From Berghia stephanieae (Eukaryota; Mollusca; Gastropoda; Nudibranchia; Aeolidiidae), in NCBI GenBank assembly GCA_034508935.3, contig CM067455.1, forward strand, positions 19,209,258 through 19,273,257: 64,000 nt of DNA, written 5' to 3'. Of the stretch, positions 17,950 through 30,647 are shown piece by piece (position 1 is the first letter of the stretch; every line of letters starts with the position of its first letter). A program made the translations under genes and the position numbers. The notes beneath the pieces are model-generated. The model did no database searches, had not been told where the DNA came from, and was given only the letters and a program-made list of their open reading frames with translations.

Positions 17950-19695
17950 TGAATACGAGGGTAGGCTGAAAAGTCTCCTGAAGGTGTCTCTAGTCATGTG
18001 CTATGCCCCCACAGACACTTCTATGCCCAACTACAGGCAGTGGTATATAAGATCCCAAATAGAGATATGCTAATACTCATGGGGGATATGAATGCAAAGG
18101 TTGGAGGCACAAATGTAGATAGAGAACATGAAATGGGAAAGCATGGCATCAGCCAGATGAATGAGAATGGAGAACTTTTGGCGGACTTCTGTACTACAAA
18201 CAACCTTGTAATTGGCGGCACACTTTACCCACACAAGCACTGTCATAAAGCTACATGGGTGTCTCCAGACCATCAGAAACAAAGCCAAAATAGACCATGT
18301 CATGGTGAGACAATGGTACAGAAGCTCATTACTAGATGTACGAGCTAGACAAGGCCAGATATTGGTTCAGACCATCACCTTGATGCCACTATCAGCAAGA
18401 AAAAAAACTTCAAAACCCTCGAGTAAAATATGATATCAACAAGCTGAAACAACCAGACACTAAAGAAACATTTAAGATTTCACTCCAAGTGCTTCAAACA
18501 CACGAGCCCGAGAAAACAGAGACAGCATGGGCAACTCTGAAAGAGGTTATCACAGAGACATGTGAAGAAGTGCTTGGAAGACCACAACCCAAAAAGAAAC
18601 CATGGATCAGAGAGGACACGTGGCAGAAATTAGAGGAAAGGAGAAGGGAGAAACATGCAATGAACAATGCGAAAACTAGACTCCAAAAGCAAATGGCAGC
18701 GACCAGATACACCACAGTGGCCAACGAAGTGAAGAAACATCTGCGGACAGACAAATGGTCCTACGTAAATGAAAATGCTGATACAGCAGAGGAAGCTGCA
18801 GGGAAAGGAGATCTTAAGACCCTCTACGCCACCACCAGATTGTTGAGCTATCAGAAAAACAATCCAAATAGACCTGTCAGAGACCAAGACGGGAAACTAA
18901 TCACATCAATAGAAGAGCAACTCAAACGATGGAAAGAACACTTGTTCTGTGAAGTGCTCAACAGACCACCCCCAGTACTAAGACCACACCTGAACCCTGG
19001 AGAACCCCTCAATATCAATACAGGTGAAATCACTAAGGCGGAGATCCGAAGGGCACTTGGCAGTCTGAAAAATGGAAAAGCCGCTGGCACAGATATCATC
19101 CCTGCTGAAGCTTGAAAGAGGGTGGAAACATAATTGTGGATCAACTCTACCACCTGTTCAACTTGATCTGTACAAATGAGAAGATATCATCTGATTGGAA
19201 GAAGGGCCTGCTAGTAAAATTACCCAAACATGGCAATTTGTCCCAGTGTGACAAGTGGAGAGGAATCACCTTGTTGTCCATACCAAGCAAAGCGCTCACA
19301 AGAATCATGCTTGACAGGATGAAAGTTACTTTGGACAAAGCACTACGAGATGAGCAGGCAGGCTTCAGAAAAGAATGGTCATGCACAGACCAAATTGCAA
19401 TTCTAAGAATCATTGTTGAGCAGTCGATTGAGTGGCAATCATCCCTATATGTATGCTTTATAGACTTTGAGAAAGCATTTGACAGCGTAGACAGGGAAAG
19501 CATCTGGAACATCCTTCTCCACTACGGGGTGCCAGAAATAATTTATAAATATCATCAAATGACTTTATAATGGGTTTTCCTGCCAAGTCATCCATAATGC
19601 TCGACTCTCAGAGGATTTTGACATTACATCAGGAGTTAGGCAAGGCTGTTTGCTGTCCCCACTTCTATTTCTTGTGGTATTGGACTGGGTGACAT
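17950..19695 (+). mobile_element. Decayed APE-RT LINE fragment
   Basis: The fragment begins inside the endonuclease (VMCYAPTD, LILMGDMNAKVG, NNLVIGGTLYPH) and continues through the linker (frame 18489-19115, ending NGKAAGTDIIPAE), the RT (QAGFRKEWSCTDQIA, FIDFEKAFDSVDRE) and, after another frameshift, GVRQGCLLSPLLF at about 19635. It stops at about 19695, before YADD. At least three frameshifts are visible. It is the same type of element as the one at 58177, more decayed and truncated at both ends. Confidence 0.85.
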
Positions 19696-19699
19696 CGCA

Positions 19700-21308
19700 A
19701 TCACAACAAATTTTCGACCTCAAAAAGTGGCAAATTCAAGAAATCACTCAAACAAATCTCGTGGCAAATTCAAGAAATCAATCAAACAAATCTCATGATT
19801 AAATTTCATCATGGGTGAAATCATGACAAGTTGAAGGATCGAGAGTGGTCAGAGTTTTATACTACAGTAGTGTGTCACCATTCTACTAATAGAGACAAAA
19901 GAGGGTAGAGCTTTGCAGTATTGCTTTGTGCGTTCTTTTCTGTGATCATTAGATATAGGAGGCGAAAGGGCTGTACATGATCTAGAAAACAGGCAGACAA
20001 TGACAGTTGTAAGGAGAGACTGAGCAATGATATCCATTTTTTGGGGATTGTCAGCAGTGCATTCTGATCAACAGGTTTAAATTTAGTGAGAGTTTATTGT
20101 CTCTCATAATCACAGTCACAGCTAATCTCTTTGACTCTTACAAATGTTGAGAACAAAAGAGTGAAAGTTAATCCAATCGGAATAAGATGTCGGCTTGCAT
20201 CATAGCTGCTTTTATTTGTCAAAATCTATACAGGTGTGCCATATGGTTTTTTGTTTCAATCAACAAATTGCTTTGTGGTGGACTAAGAACAATGTTTTAC
20301 AACCACTTCTTGTTTGAGTTTACCACCCACATATACGTGTAAATTAGTGTAAAATGTTGCAATCGTGGACAGGAAACCCAACTTTGGTTAATCGCAACAT
20401 CTTCGCTGATCCCAAAGGTGTTGCGATTATCCGGAGTGGACTGCATAAGTATAAACTGGCGAGTCTGCTGAGTATGAGTATGATGATGATCTGATATGAT
20501 CCTCATCCTCAACAGTAGTTAAATCTACGAAGTGACAAAATTAATTGCGAAATTAGTATTTAAAAAAATCATTGCCTAAAATGCGATTCCATTTTATAAT
20601 AAAATATTCATATTCTACCTCAACTGTCAGAATCGATTAAAATATGAGCAGTATGTTACATACTAACTATGTAAGCTTGACGAAGGTAAAACGACAACCT
20701 ATTATTTTTACTTTCGTTTTCAGTGTTCGAAAACCGAAACCGGATGTTGACAATCAAATCAATACATAATTCTCACATATCGATAGTGAGATGTCGATAT
20801 TGAATTGAATTAGATTTCCACGTACATTAAAGGCAACATCGGTCAAATTTGATATTCAGTCATGAAAATTACTTTGGCAGTATCAAATAATTCTTTATTA
20901 TTCCGCTTTAATGTTGATCTACTGTGCAAATTAATGTAAAGTAATTTTCGATTATTGTAGATTTTCTAATTAGGTACTTCCGGTTACTCATTACTCACTA
21001 CTCACAACACACAACAGTTTGTCTGCTACTGTCGATGAATTCATGGTTGGATTTATTGATTTTTACATGTAAATCAAATTTGTTTGATTGATTTGCATTG
21101 TAATTTCAAGATTATTTTAGGCATTCTGTATCCACCAAACAGAGAGGTCGAAGAGTGCTGTAAAACAAAACAATACTCCTCTCCTCATTCTCATCAGCTC
21201 CATAATTTGCAGAGATCAGAAAAGATATAAAAAGGAAAGGATCTCAAATCATAAAAGTGGGATCAACTGACACAATTTGCATTTCCTCCTAAGTATAACT
21301 TGTAACAA
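19700..21308. other. Intergenic region between the head-to-head NKAPD1-like and PAFAH1B2-like genes
   Basis: No coding exon was recognised. Short local repeats (GTGGCAAATTCAAGAAATCA) occur at about 19725-19790. Promoter and 5' UTR sequences of both genes should lie here or just upstream, but no reliable core-promoter motif could be assigned. Confidence 0.5.
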
Positions 21309-24300
21309 ATGGCGAATCCTGCTCTAGATCCACGCCCAATGGAGGACACTATTGGAGATGGTCGCTGGATGAGTCTGGTGAGCTTTCTACTTTCTTTCAC
21401 TTTCACTTTGGCCTTCCCTTAGGTCATTCATAATCTTAACATTATATTATCTTACAATTTTCTTGTAAAATTTTAGTATTGAAATTTTTGAGAGAGCAAA
21501 TTTTATGATGATGATGATCTATCCTTTAGATATTTCTTATAAAAGTGTGTTATAATATAATCATTCTTGGCAAAATTGTCATATTTTCAGGAGATCCTAT
21601 TTTCATCATCTAAACTGTTCAGACATATTACTGTTTTCAGACTTTTGTTTTTGATTGCTTTGGTTTATTAATGTGGTGCGTCTATGTCGTCTTGTGGTAT
21701 GATTGGAAGGTCCTGGGTTCCAGCCTGACGCTCGCGTATAGTTGAGCCCTTGGAAAAGGCACTTTACTCACATTCTCTCACCGTACACAGGTGTAAAATG
21801 AGTACCTGGCTGTTAACAGCGTTGTCTTTGTCCGAAAAATTGTAATATTGCCTAACAGGCGTCATGTCCCGTCCTACATGTTAAATGTTGCTGTTGACCA
21901 GGGACCCCTTGTTAAGCGTTTTGAGCACATATAGTGGATATTGCGCTATATAAAGCTCAATTTTTTTTATTATTAATGTTAATAACATTGCTACCTCTAT
22001 TTACTTTTTTAATTAAAATTTTAAAGTTAATATATCATAATGTTGCCTAATTGCCTAAAACTAAACTTTGAATTGAATTGATCACAATTTATGTTGTTTT
22101 TTTCTAAAGCTGAATTGATAATCTTTTATTTGTTTGTTTTTTTCCAGCACGAGTGTTTCCTTCATGAAGCCAAAGAGAAAGAGCCAGAAGTGCTTCTTAT
22201 TGGAGACATCCACATACAGTTTATGGCTCAGTCCAAGGTGTGAAGACACTTTATATACATATATTATTTTAATATTTACCACAATGTTGGGAGTCAGTCT
22301 ACATCGATGTTTCAGGTCTTTTCAGCCATCGTCAGGACTGTGTGTTACATGAATTTGGTTTCTTGTCTCATGTAACACACAGTCCTGACGATAGCTGTAA
22401 GGGCCTGAAACATCGATGTAGACTGACTCCAACATTGTGGTAAATATTAATGTAATAATTTGCTCCATTGCTACATGTCGCTACATATATATATAGAGCA
22501 GTAAAGTTAGGTGCCCCAAACGTAAACAAAGGTCTAGAAGCACATGGCAAACCACATGTTCCTGTCTTGACAGCTCAAGTCCCAATGTAAATTATAGAAA
22601 AAAATAACCTTTAAAATTTGGCTGTTAGGTGGCAAAAGAAACACATATTCATAAATACTCGATCATGCATCAAATAATGTCTAGATATGGATATTTTATG
22701 GAACAAAAGGTAAAATTTATCAAAAGTTACAGTCTATCTATTTTTAGACCAGAGCAAATTATTGCGCTGGTGTGAACAAGACGAGAATTATTCGGAGCCT
22801 GGTTTTCAGAATAATTTAGTCTTATATTATTATTTCTGCAACTGTTAGATTTTATGTAAACATATTTTCAATACTTAAAGTGTATTGCCTACAACTCAAA
22901 CTACAAAATTGGGAGACCTATATTGTGCGTAAATTTTTCCGGTCCCTAACGAAAATCACTACTAGCAACTTGTTATTGTTTACGTTTGGGCACCTAATTA
23001 TACTGCTCTATATATGTCTGTATAACTGTGCTCTTGCTTCATACTTGATTTTAAGAAAGAAAAATTTATATTTTGCCACACTGCTGAACCAATAATTTTA
23101 AAAAATTCCATTTCTTTATTTGGCAAGGGGGGGGGGGGGGGTTCTATATCTAAGTATGTTCAATTGATAAAGGATACACAGTCAGCCAATCTTACTTTCA
23201 AGTCCAGCAATGTTTGATTTATCGGGGTTCCACTGTAAATTGTGGGGACTGTCTTTAGAAAAACATCCATTCTGTATTTAAAATGTTTTCTCGTTTTCAA
23301 AATAATATGTATTTACCCTTGCAATATATCACATGTAACTTATTTGACTTGTTCAAATTCTAACATGATTTTCACGTACATTTGCCTCTTCAAATGTTTT
23401 CTTTTTCTTTTCTTTTTTTTTAAATTTTTCTTTTTTGAATTAAACAAGGTATGGCAGCAAATGTTTGAGCCTCTTCACTCCATGAATTTCGGTATCCATG
23501 ACGACAGAATAGAAAACATCCTGTGGAGAGTCTGTCATGGAGAGCTGGACAGCATGAGTCCAAAGGTATGCCAAATAGGAATGTACATTGAAAACAAATG
23601 AAATAAAATGGAGTATAAATCGCAGCATCTGTATTTGATGGGGTTTAACCCTTTCCTTACCAACTACAAGAAAATCGTCACATTTGTGATGATTTAATAT
23701 TTCATATTTATTGTAATGTACATTACAAAATTTTGAAGACAAATCTTTGTTATAGCTGTGATAATTCAATGTTGTTTTATAAGGCATGTCATTCTGGACA
23801 AACGTCTCATTGATTTTGAGTTTAACATTTTTTCGTCGTGGGTAAGTAAGACGTTTCGAGGTAACTCATAAAAATAGTCGGTAAGGAGAGAGTTAAATCT
23901 AGTTTATTGTTTTGCTGACGAAGGGTTTGCACCCAAAACGTCCATTGTCCGTACCATTCCCATCCGAAGCCTTTCCATATACACCTTTTGTTTTGTCTAT
24001 TCTGTATGCATCTTTAAAAGTTTCAATACTATTTAGACAAAGCTAATGTAAATGTTGCTGCTTGAAGCTCGAAGAAATAAATAACAATGTGAAATTGAAT
24101 GTAAGCTCCAATTTAATGTACGAAAACAGATAAAGTGGATGTTTTGGGTTTCCCCTTTATCAAAAAAACAGGATGAATGAAACACTACAGACGAATGAGA
24201 TAATGTGGTAGTGGCGTTGTTAAGATGAATTCTTCTCTGAAGTCTTTCAGCTTTAGCTCCACCTGATTTTCTTGCAACATTAGACAGCGTGGCTCAGCGG

Positions 24301-26696
24301 TACAGTCTTTGCTTCGTACCCGAAAGGTACCGAGTTCGAGCACCTGCAGCGCTGTGTGGCCTTGAGCAAGTCACCTAGCCCTAGCTCACTTTGTGGCACT
24401 GCACTGAGGCTGATGCCTGGGTTATTCCAGTCTTCCCTTGGTATAGACCCTAAAGACAAATTTCCTCATGGGGATGAATAAAGGGAATTATATTATATTT
24501 TAATCTCTGTGCATCTAAACGAGATATTGTTACAGTGACGTCATCATATTTCATTCCCCAGGTGATAGTCCTTCAGGCGGGCCACAACAACCACGACAAC
24601 TCTATAGAACAGGTGTCAGATGGAGTGAAAGCCATACACAAAGCAGTCAGGGAAAGACAACCCAGTTCTCATATCATTGTCATGGTAAGAGGGTAATTTC
24701 AACATACATTCACATACTATCCTATGACTATAACTCTCCCTGCCCTCGGATACACATACTAAGAATTGAGTCGACTTCGAGTAACATTCAGATTCAGAGA
24801 CACTAAGGGGCTATAGGTGCATTTACAATAATAAAGATCAGGTACTCAGAAATATACATATTTTCACATTTCTATATAATCCAATCTAATTATAAGCATT
24901 TTTAAAGGTCTGTATGTAGACAGGTAGGTTATCTGATAAGAGGATATATAAAAAATAGTGATTATATGTGTTTTGGCTGGAGGAATATTAAAAGTTTTTG
25001 TTTTTTCTAAAAGTCCAATAAGCTAAAAATGTATTTTACATGGGTTTCAAATTTCCTCTATTTAGAGGGTTTCAGCTATTTCAAGCCTCTGCTATTTTCT
25101 TCATCTTGGACTCCAAGTAGTATCTTTACATCTTCAAAAACTCATTGTAAACAGTCTGGTTGCAAGGGACTTATCCATGTTTATTAACTCTTTCAGCGCC
25201 ATTGGCTGCACTTTGCGGCCAGAGCAGAATCTGTCTTACTGATCAATGGCTGCACAGTGCGGCTGGTCTTGAAATCCCACTTTCTACAAAACTACTATCA
25301 ATTGAACCAATGGTATCATTTCTTTTACCAGAACATTCCACTGGCCCTAGGGGGTATTTAATTGAGATTTTGAGACGAATTCAAAGGTCTCATGCTGCCT
25401 CAATCGGGTGTTAGCCATTTTGTGACGGAAATGCAAATATAATCTTAGCGCTCAGAGAGTTAATTCTTTAGCAATTTTCCCCTGTTTATAATATGATTTG
25501 AATGTTGATAATTATATATTTAACCAGTGTTGTCATCAATGAGGGCATATTGCTCCACTCTAGCTATGATAAAATGAGTGTTCAGTGGACTTGAGACCTA
25601 TGATGTTATGATCTAAGTATCGGAAGTAATATTTATGACCCATCGTCTCACAATGGTATTAGGTTGGGTGATTTTGATTCAAAGAATTGCGTTTATTTTG
25701 TTTGATATATGCATTTTGGATTAAGGGGAGGTTTGGGTCATTTATAAAAACATTTTAACTATATTGGGCTGTTTTAATTCATCATAATAATATAAAAAAC
25801 AACATTTTTGGTGAAAAAATACATTATCTGTTTTGTTGCCTATTTTACGTTCTAATTTGGGGTTCTCGCATCAAAACGTATAACAATCTTGTGGCAAATT
25901 TTCCTCAAAAATTGATGACGAAATAACCTCAATATTCTTCCTTCTTATCGAAATTGTAGCATTTCGTGTCATTATAGAGATATTTTACAGCTTTAGCCTA
26001 TGAGATTTGTATCAGAACATAACAAAGTTGTGAATCTCTGTAATGTATTGTTCGTTATGTATTCTGTAAACATTTGAGTGTGTTCATCTTAGTGGGATCC
26101 TGTGCTGGTGCCTGGATGAGACTTTAAGGTGATCTCAACTTAAGTACATTAATGGTATGCTCTTAGAATCTACATCTGTTCCTCTCTTGTCTTACTTTTT
26201 CTTGGGTGCTTTGATAGTAAATCTAGAATATTTTTACTATTTCCATTTTCTTCTTTTTACTGGCGCTGATATGACCACAATGTGCCGCAAACGCTGTAAA
26301 ACCCTTAAAAACAAACAAAACAAAATAATTTCAGTTTGAAGTAATCGATCACATTTCTGATTCCAGGGTCTCTTGCCGCGGGGACAAAAGCCGAATCCTT
26401 TACGCGAGAAGTATGCAGCCATCAACCAGAAGCTTGCCCAAGACTTGGCAGACCTCCCGTTGACGACCTACTTCAGCGTCGACGACAAAGACTTCATGTC
26501 GAAGGACGGGTTGATAGAGCAAGCCGTCATGGCCGATTTCTTGCACCTGACAAGTGTGGAGGGTTACCAGAGACTGTGCGAACCGCTTCTGGAGGAGGTG
26601 CAGAATCTCCTCGGGACGTTTGTCAAGGTGGAAAGTACCTCTTTTGACATGGGAGGTGGGGACGGGAGGTTAGAGAGTAATGGGGAAGATAAATAA
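21309..26696 (+). CDS. PAFAH1B2: PAF acetylhydrolase Ib catalytic-subunit homologue (PAFAH1B2/3-like), probable pseudoenzyme
   Basis: The five exons are 21309-21377, 22148-22237, 23449-23565, 24562-24684 and 26367-26696, all in phase 0 with GT/AG borders, giving 242 residues (mammalian alpha1/alpha2 are about 230). The start ATG at 21309 has a good context (CAAATGG). The family signatures are clear: RWMS, KEPEVLLIGD, PLHSMNFGI, ILWR..HGELD, NNHDN, GLLPRG.KPNPLR and DFLHLT. Family members are SGNH hydrolases that bind LIS1 and remove the sn-2 acetyl group of PAF, using Ser-Asp-His. Here the GDS motif reads GDI (Ile44) and the GIGGD loop reads GIHDD, while Asn102, Asp190 and His193 are kept. 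Nucleophile and oxyanion glycines are therefore lost while the fold and the LIS1-type subunit signature remain, pointing to a structural or regulatory role. The Ile codon ATC is one base from AGC, so that single change needs confirmation. Introns hold S1, S2, R1 and M2 copies. Confidence 0.92.
21675..21972 (+). mobile_element. S2 SINE, full length, PAFAH1B2-like intron 1
   Basis: tRNA-like head (GTCTTGTGGTATGATTGG, GGTCCTGGGTTCCAGCC) and a 3' end GCGCTATATAAAGCTCAA, a motif shared with tails of many aquatic-animal SINEs and L2/CR1-type LINEs. Confidence 0.85.
22271..22449. repeat. Foldback (~80-bp arms, 15-bp loop) with hammerhead-like core
   Basis: Arms 22271-22352 and 22368-22448 are inverted repeats. 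Each strand carries CTGACGA, a degenerate stem, then GAAAC, ATCGATGTA and a GACTG that pairs with CAGTC just before CTGACGA. It lies in PAFAH1B2-like intron 2. Confidence 0.75.
24041..24235. repeat. M5 half-element, PAFAH1B2-like intron 3
   Basis: One arm only: GTGAAATTGAATGTAAGCTC to GATAATGTGGTAGTGGCG. Confidence 0.7.
24283..24495 (+). mobile_element. S1 tRNA-derived SINE in PAFAH1B2-like intron 3
   Basis: GACAGCGTGGCTCAGCGG, then CCGAGTTCGAGCACC, a CTGGGTTATTCCAG body and a GGATGAATAAAGGG end. Confidence 0.85.
25184..25463. mobile_element. M2 MITE, TTAA target, PAFAH1B2-like intron 4
   Basis: The ends are TTAACTCTTTCAGCGCCAT and GCGCTCAGAGAGTTAA. The interior matches 13723-14049. Confidence 0.82.
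26030..26330 (+). mobile_element. R1 retroposon, 5'-truncated, in PAFAH1B2-like intron 4
   Basis: It matches the 3' 300 bp of the family and ends 36 bp upstream of the exon 5 acceptor. Confidence 0.85.
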
Positions 26697-27254
26697 AGAG
26701 GTATAAGATACGCAAGGGAACGAGGGTTGAATGAGTTTGATTAGAGGTATTTTAGTATGTGTGAATTGTTTATCGATAAAGTGACTTTGTAACTCGGCTT
26801 TGGCGTATCGTCGTGTTTGGAGAGCTATAGCTTCATGTTTATAAAGTCTGATGTGGACTACTGTTTTGTTTGCCAGTATACAATTAATTATTAATTGCTT
26901 GATTCATCAGTGTGCTTCTCTTGAAAAGTAAAGTAATCATGTTGTTGAGCTTTTGCATTAAATACGATAATGGGAGAGTTTAAACGTAATTTAAAAAAAA
27001 ATTTTTGTTGTCGTTGAAATTGTCTCTGCCTGACTTAAACAATGCGAGCGAACACGATTTTTGATTTCACATTACTCAAAGTTGCCGATTTTCAGTATAT
27101 TTACAGAATTCAGTATTGTATAAACTTTCAGTATATATTCCAATGGAAAAGATTAGGCACATAATGTTGTTTTACTGGAGTTCAGCACTCAGAAAGTCTA
27201 ATTGTTTTTGTCAGAGTTCAGTAAATGTTTGTCCCTTGAATTGGCAACCCCGAT
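26697..27254. other. 3' flank of the PAFAH1B2-like gene, no gene seen
   Basis: AT-rich sequence. An AATAAA overlaps the stop codon at 26692-26697, too close to serve as the usual signal; no other consensus signal stands out before the M4 copy. Confidence 0.4.
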
Positions 27255-27560
27255 TGGATTCAGTAGTCTGATGTCACGCCGCCCGGCAACGGTGGCCATC
27301 TTGGTTCTAAACAAAGAAAATCATTACTTTTTATTCTTCACGCTGGCGAAACTTTTCATATGCCTTGTGATCAGAATGTGTAAAAGTCAAAACATTATCA
27401 AATTTATGGGGTTTTTTCCCTCTGGATACACGTTTATGCTCGACGGAGAAATATTTCATATGGGCATCCGCCATTGTTCGATAGTTTAGAGCCAGCGTTA
27501 CCAAGTTACCATGCGTCATTAGGAAGGAAGTGACGTTACGACTGTTGAAGAGTATTATTA
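27255..27560 (+). mobile_element. M4 MITE-like repeat
   Basis: It starts GATTCAGTAGTCTGATGTCA and ends ACGTTACGACTGTTGAAGAG. The two ends are imperfect inverted repeats (CAGTAGTC..GTCAC / CAACAGTCGTAACGTCAC) and both carry a TCTAAAC block further in. Confidence 0.75.
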
Positions 27561-28176
27561 TCTTATGAAACAAGAGTAGCAATCTTGAAATCTATATTTA
27601 TGACCAGTCATATGGATCCAGTGTTATGTTAGAATTAACTAGATGAGGAACTGTGACTTTATTAAGAGTTAACTCCCTCGAGTTCATGCATGGAAAATCA
27701 AACAAATTTACTGGAGAGAGCTAATATTTTCAAAATTATGAAATTTATTTATGTTTTGCGATCTAACTAAAAGAAGCAGAAATCACTTTCCTCAATCCAA
27801 ATATTCACTTTCAGTCAAATTTCGTAAATGATACTTGAAAATCAATTCTGAGAATTAATAGTTTAGCACCTTTTACGATGAGCGATCACATTTTCCTGTA
27901 TGAAAAAATCTGAATTCCAGGTTTTTTAAAAAGATCTACTGCAGGATTTCCCAATTGATTTGTGTTATATAAATGAAGAATATACATTGGGGACAGCTTA
28001 ATTGGAACAGCACCGTTATGCAGGAATCGTCTCGATTAAGCGGTGTTTCGATTGGCCGATTCCGTAGATGGCCTTCATTGGAACAAACTATCAGACTAAA
28101 TATCTTTAGAGTGACTATGAATTTATATCTATTACTACAGAGCATCTTTTCATTTGTCTAAAATGTTATTTTCTTT

Positions 28177-28705
28177 CTGGGTGGGGTTCCTGACCTCTCA
28201 TAGTGGGCAGGGGGTACATACTGTGTCTTCTATCCCCTTATATCTGTTTTCCAACATGCCTTCTGTCTTTGTCTTGGAATGAGATTACTTGGTTTTGTCC
28301 TGGTCCTGGCTGAGAGGGAAAAGTCGAATGTATAGTTAGTTTTGGGAGATGATATTTTTTTCATTGTAAATAATCTCTCTGTTATGCACTGTATTATGCT
28401 TTCTTTATATTATATATGATTTGTAAAACATTTGAGTGTGTTCCTCTTAGCGGGGACCTGTGCTTGTGTCTGGATGAGACTTTTAGTGATCTCAAACTAA
28501 GTACTTTGATAGTGTGCTTTTGGAATCTACATCTGTTTCTTATTTGAACCAATTCCCCTTTGTCTTCCCTTTTCTTGGGTGCTTTAATTGTAATTCTAGA
28601 ACTTTTTATTCCGATCCCATTTTCTTCCTTTTTACCGGCGCTGATATAACCTTAATGTGTTGCAAGCGCCGTAAAACCCTTAAAAACAAAAAAAAACAAA
28701 ACAAT
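28177..28705 (+). mobile_element. R1 retroposon, full length, at the outer edge of the left inverted arm
   Basis: It is full length with one monomer. It contains a private variant (TTTTTATTCCGATCCC) that is also present at 58125-58145, proving that the right arm ends inside the same copy. Confidence 0.9.
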
Positions 28706-30266
28706 TTAGTTTCTTTGTTACTTTTGACATTATACGTTTGTAGCCATGATGGTAGTTGAAAGAGAATGTATTACCCTATCTTAAAATTTCATATTCATCT
28801 TATTAAGTTCACGCTCATACGGAATTGTCACTAAATTTGTATCTCAAAAAGAGGCCATGTTAACCAAGGACATATGAATTCTGTTCCACAACAATCCACG
28901 GCTTGTTATACAATTGTAATTAATGCTGTATGCCTCGTAAAAAACAAATCAACCATTGCATTATTACATGCACTTACATTAATTTATTATTTTTTTTCTC
29001 TCAGCTAGACTGGCAAATGGCTAAATTATAACATATTACCATATTGAAGGGATAAAACCATGGCCATTGTTAATTAACAACTTTTTAAAATTCGTTTGAA
29101 GACGAGGGATGGCTCCATTCTTTTTTATTTCATTGGGAATGTTAATGTTTCTGATTAATTGGGGGAAAAAGGGTTCTTAAAATGTCTGCTGCAGCTACGA
29201 GTTGAACAGGACTTAGTGCAATAAAATGAGAACCTTATACTGTTAAACTTCATGTTTACATTTTGATAAGGTCAATTTTGTAAAAAAATTTTTTTTAATT
29301 TTTATATGATTGACCCTTCAAATGGGAATCTATAAGCAAGTGGAGGAATTTATATGATTGACCCTTCAAATGTGAATCTATAAGCAAGTGGAGGAATTTA
29401 TATGATTGACCCTTCAAATGTGAATCTATGAGCAAGTGAAGGAATTTATATGATTTTTTTATTAACCTTACACGTTTTTGGCTCAATGCATATTTTGAAA
29501 AAAATGAGAATAGTTAGATATTTTCATCTTCATTGAGAGAAGCATCATAAATCTCTCCTCTTAGTATTTACTTTAACAAATAATAAATTATGTATATATT
29601 ATATGTGTGTAGAATTATATTAATTGTTATTAATTAAGCATTTTGTTGCCTGACAAATTTACAGGATTTGTTTTTGTTTCACCAGTATGAATTAGACGAT
29701 AATATTGCAATTTTCTTTCAAGAATCCATCTTGTATGATATTTCATACTACATTCCATAGGCGATCACAGGTAATTTGAGAACATTTTTATAAACGTCTT
29801 TTTTGTGTGTATTTGTTTGGGTTTTTTTTTTTGGTTTTATTTTTTTTGGGGGGGGGGGGGGGGGTTGTTGTTTTTAAAAAATAACACTTTATACCATTTT
29901 GTGCTTGAGATTGACAAGTTTAATTGATCATTTGCCTTTTGGAAATTGATTGAGATTGACAATTTGATTGTATAGAAAATCGTTGGTGTGATTATGGAGA
30001 GGCATATTGTTTTCTTTTTTTTTTAATTTTTAAAATTTATTTGGGTCTCTTTTCTAAAATCCATATATAACTATTATTTGCTTACTGGAAATATATTTTA
30101 ATTCCATTATTTAAAAAAAAAAAAAGGATGCATGTCTCTCCATGCATTCGGTCATCATTTAACTCAACTTACATCACAATCGAACACGCCTGTCAAGGAG
30201 CTTTTTCTTTTATTCCCCCCCCCCCCCCCCAAAAAAAATGGCTTGTCTATTCACATGGGTGTTCCC
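28706..30266. other. Unique AT-rich stretch of the left arm, no gene seen
   Basis: It holds the 48-bp tandem repeat (29303-29458), homopolymer G/T runs near 29825-29870 and no supported exon. The right-arm equivalent is 56540-58050. Confidence 0.5.
29303..29458. repeat. 48-bp tandem repeat, three copies (left arm)
   Basis: GATTGACCCTTCAAATG recurs at 29308, 29356 and 29404. The right arm (57344-57446) has two copies. Confidence 0.88.
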
Positions 30267-30268
30267 TA

Positions 30269-30503
30269 TAGGGAATGAGATTAGCGGAAGAGTAGTATCC
30301 CTTGATTGGATGTCATCCATAGTCTGTGACGTCACCGGTGGAAAAGTTATTAGAGAGAGAACGTCATGTCGGTTGTGTGCATGCGTCTCTCGTCCTCGCT
30401 TCCTTTGAAAGCGGCTTGAGACACTTCAAAACCATATTGACGTTCTTTCTGTAAGGTGACGTCCAATCAAGGGACGCTACCCTTCCGCTAATATCATTCC
30501 CTA
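30269..30503. mobile_element. M1 foldback MITE (TA target), left arm outer
   Basis: The terminal inverted repeats start TAGGGAATGAGATTAGCGG and extend about 90 bp with mismatches, through GAGAGAACGTCATG. It is flanked by TA on both sides (30267-30268 and 30504-30505). The loop holds GCATGCGTCTCTCG. Confidence 0.82.
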
Positions 30504-30647
30504 TAGAAATTGCATTTATCCTTGGTGGAACTCCCTCTAGGGCAGGGGAGCATAGGTTTCACCTTTGGCCGATGGATCCTTTGTCAGCCCGCTGTCTTTC
30601 TACCTCTTCTATCACCCTATACCATTTGTTCTTTCCATTCGGCTACA

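Noticed and set aside
17949-17970. TACGAGGGTAGGCTGAAAAGT resembling a mariner terminal repeat
   Set aside because: Only about 20 bp, no partner end found within a few kb and no transposase; it lies at the truncated start of a LINE fragment.
27975-28110. Possible pogo/Tigger-like fragment (phrases such as TTAATTGGAACAGC and GATTAAGCGG)
   Set aside because: Too short and without a recognisable inverted end; not supportable from the sequence alone.
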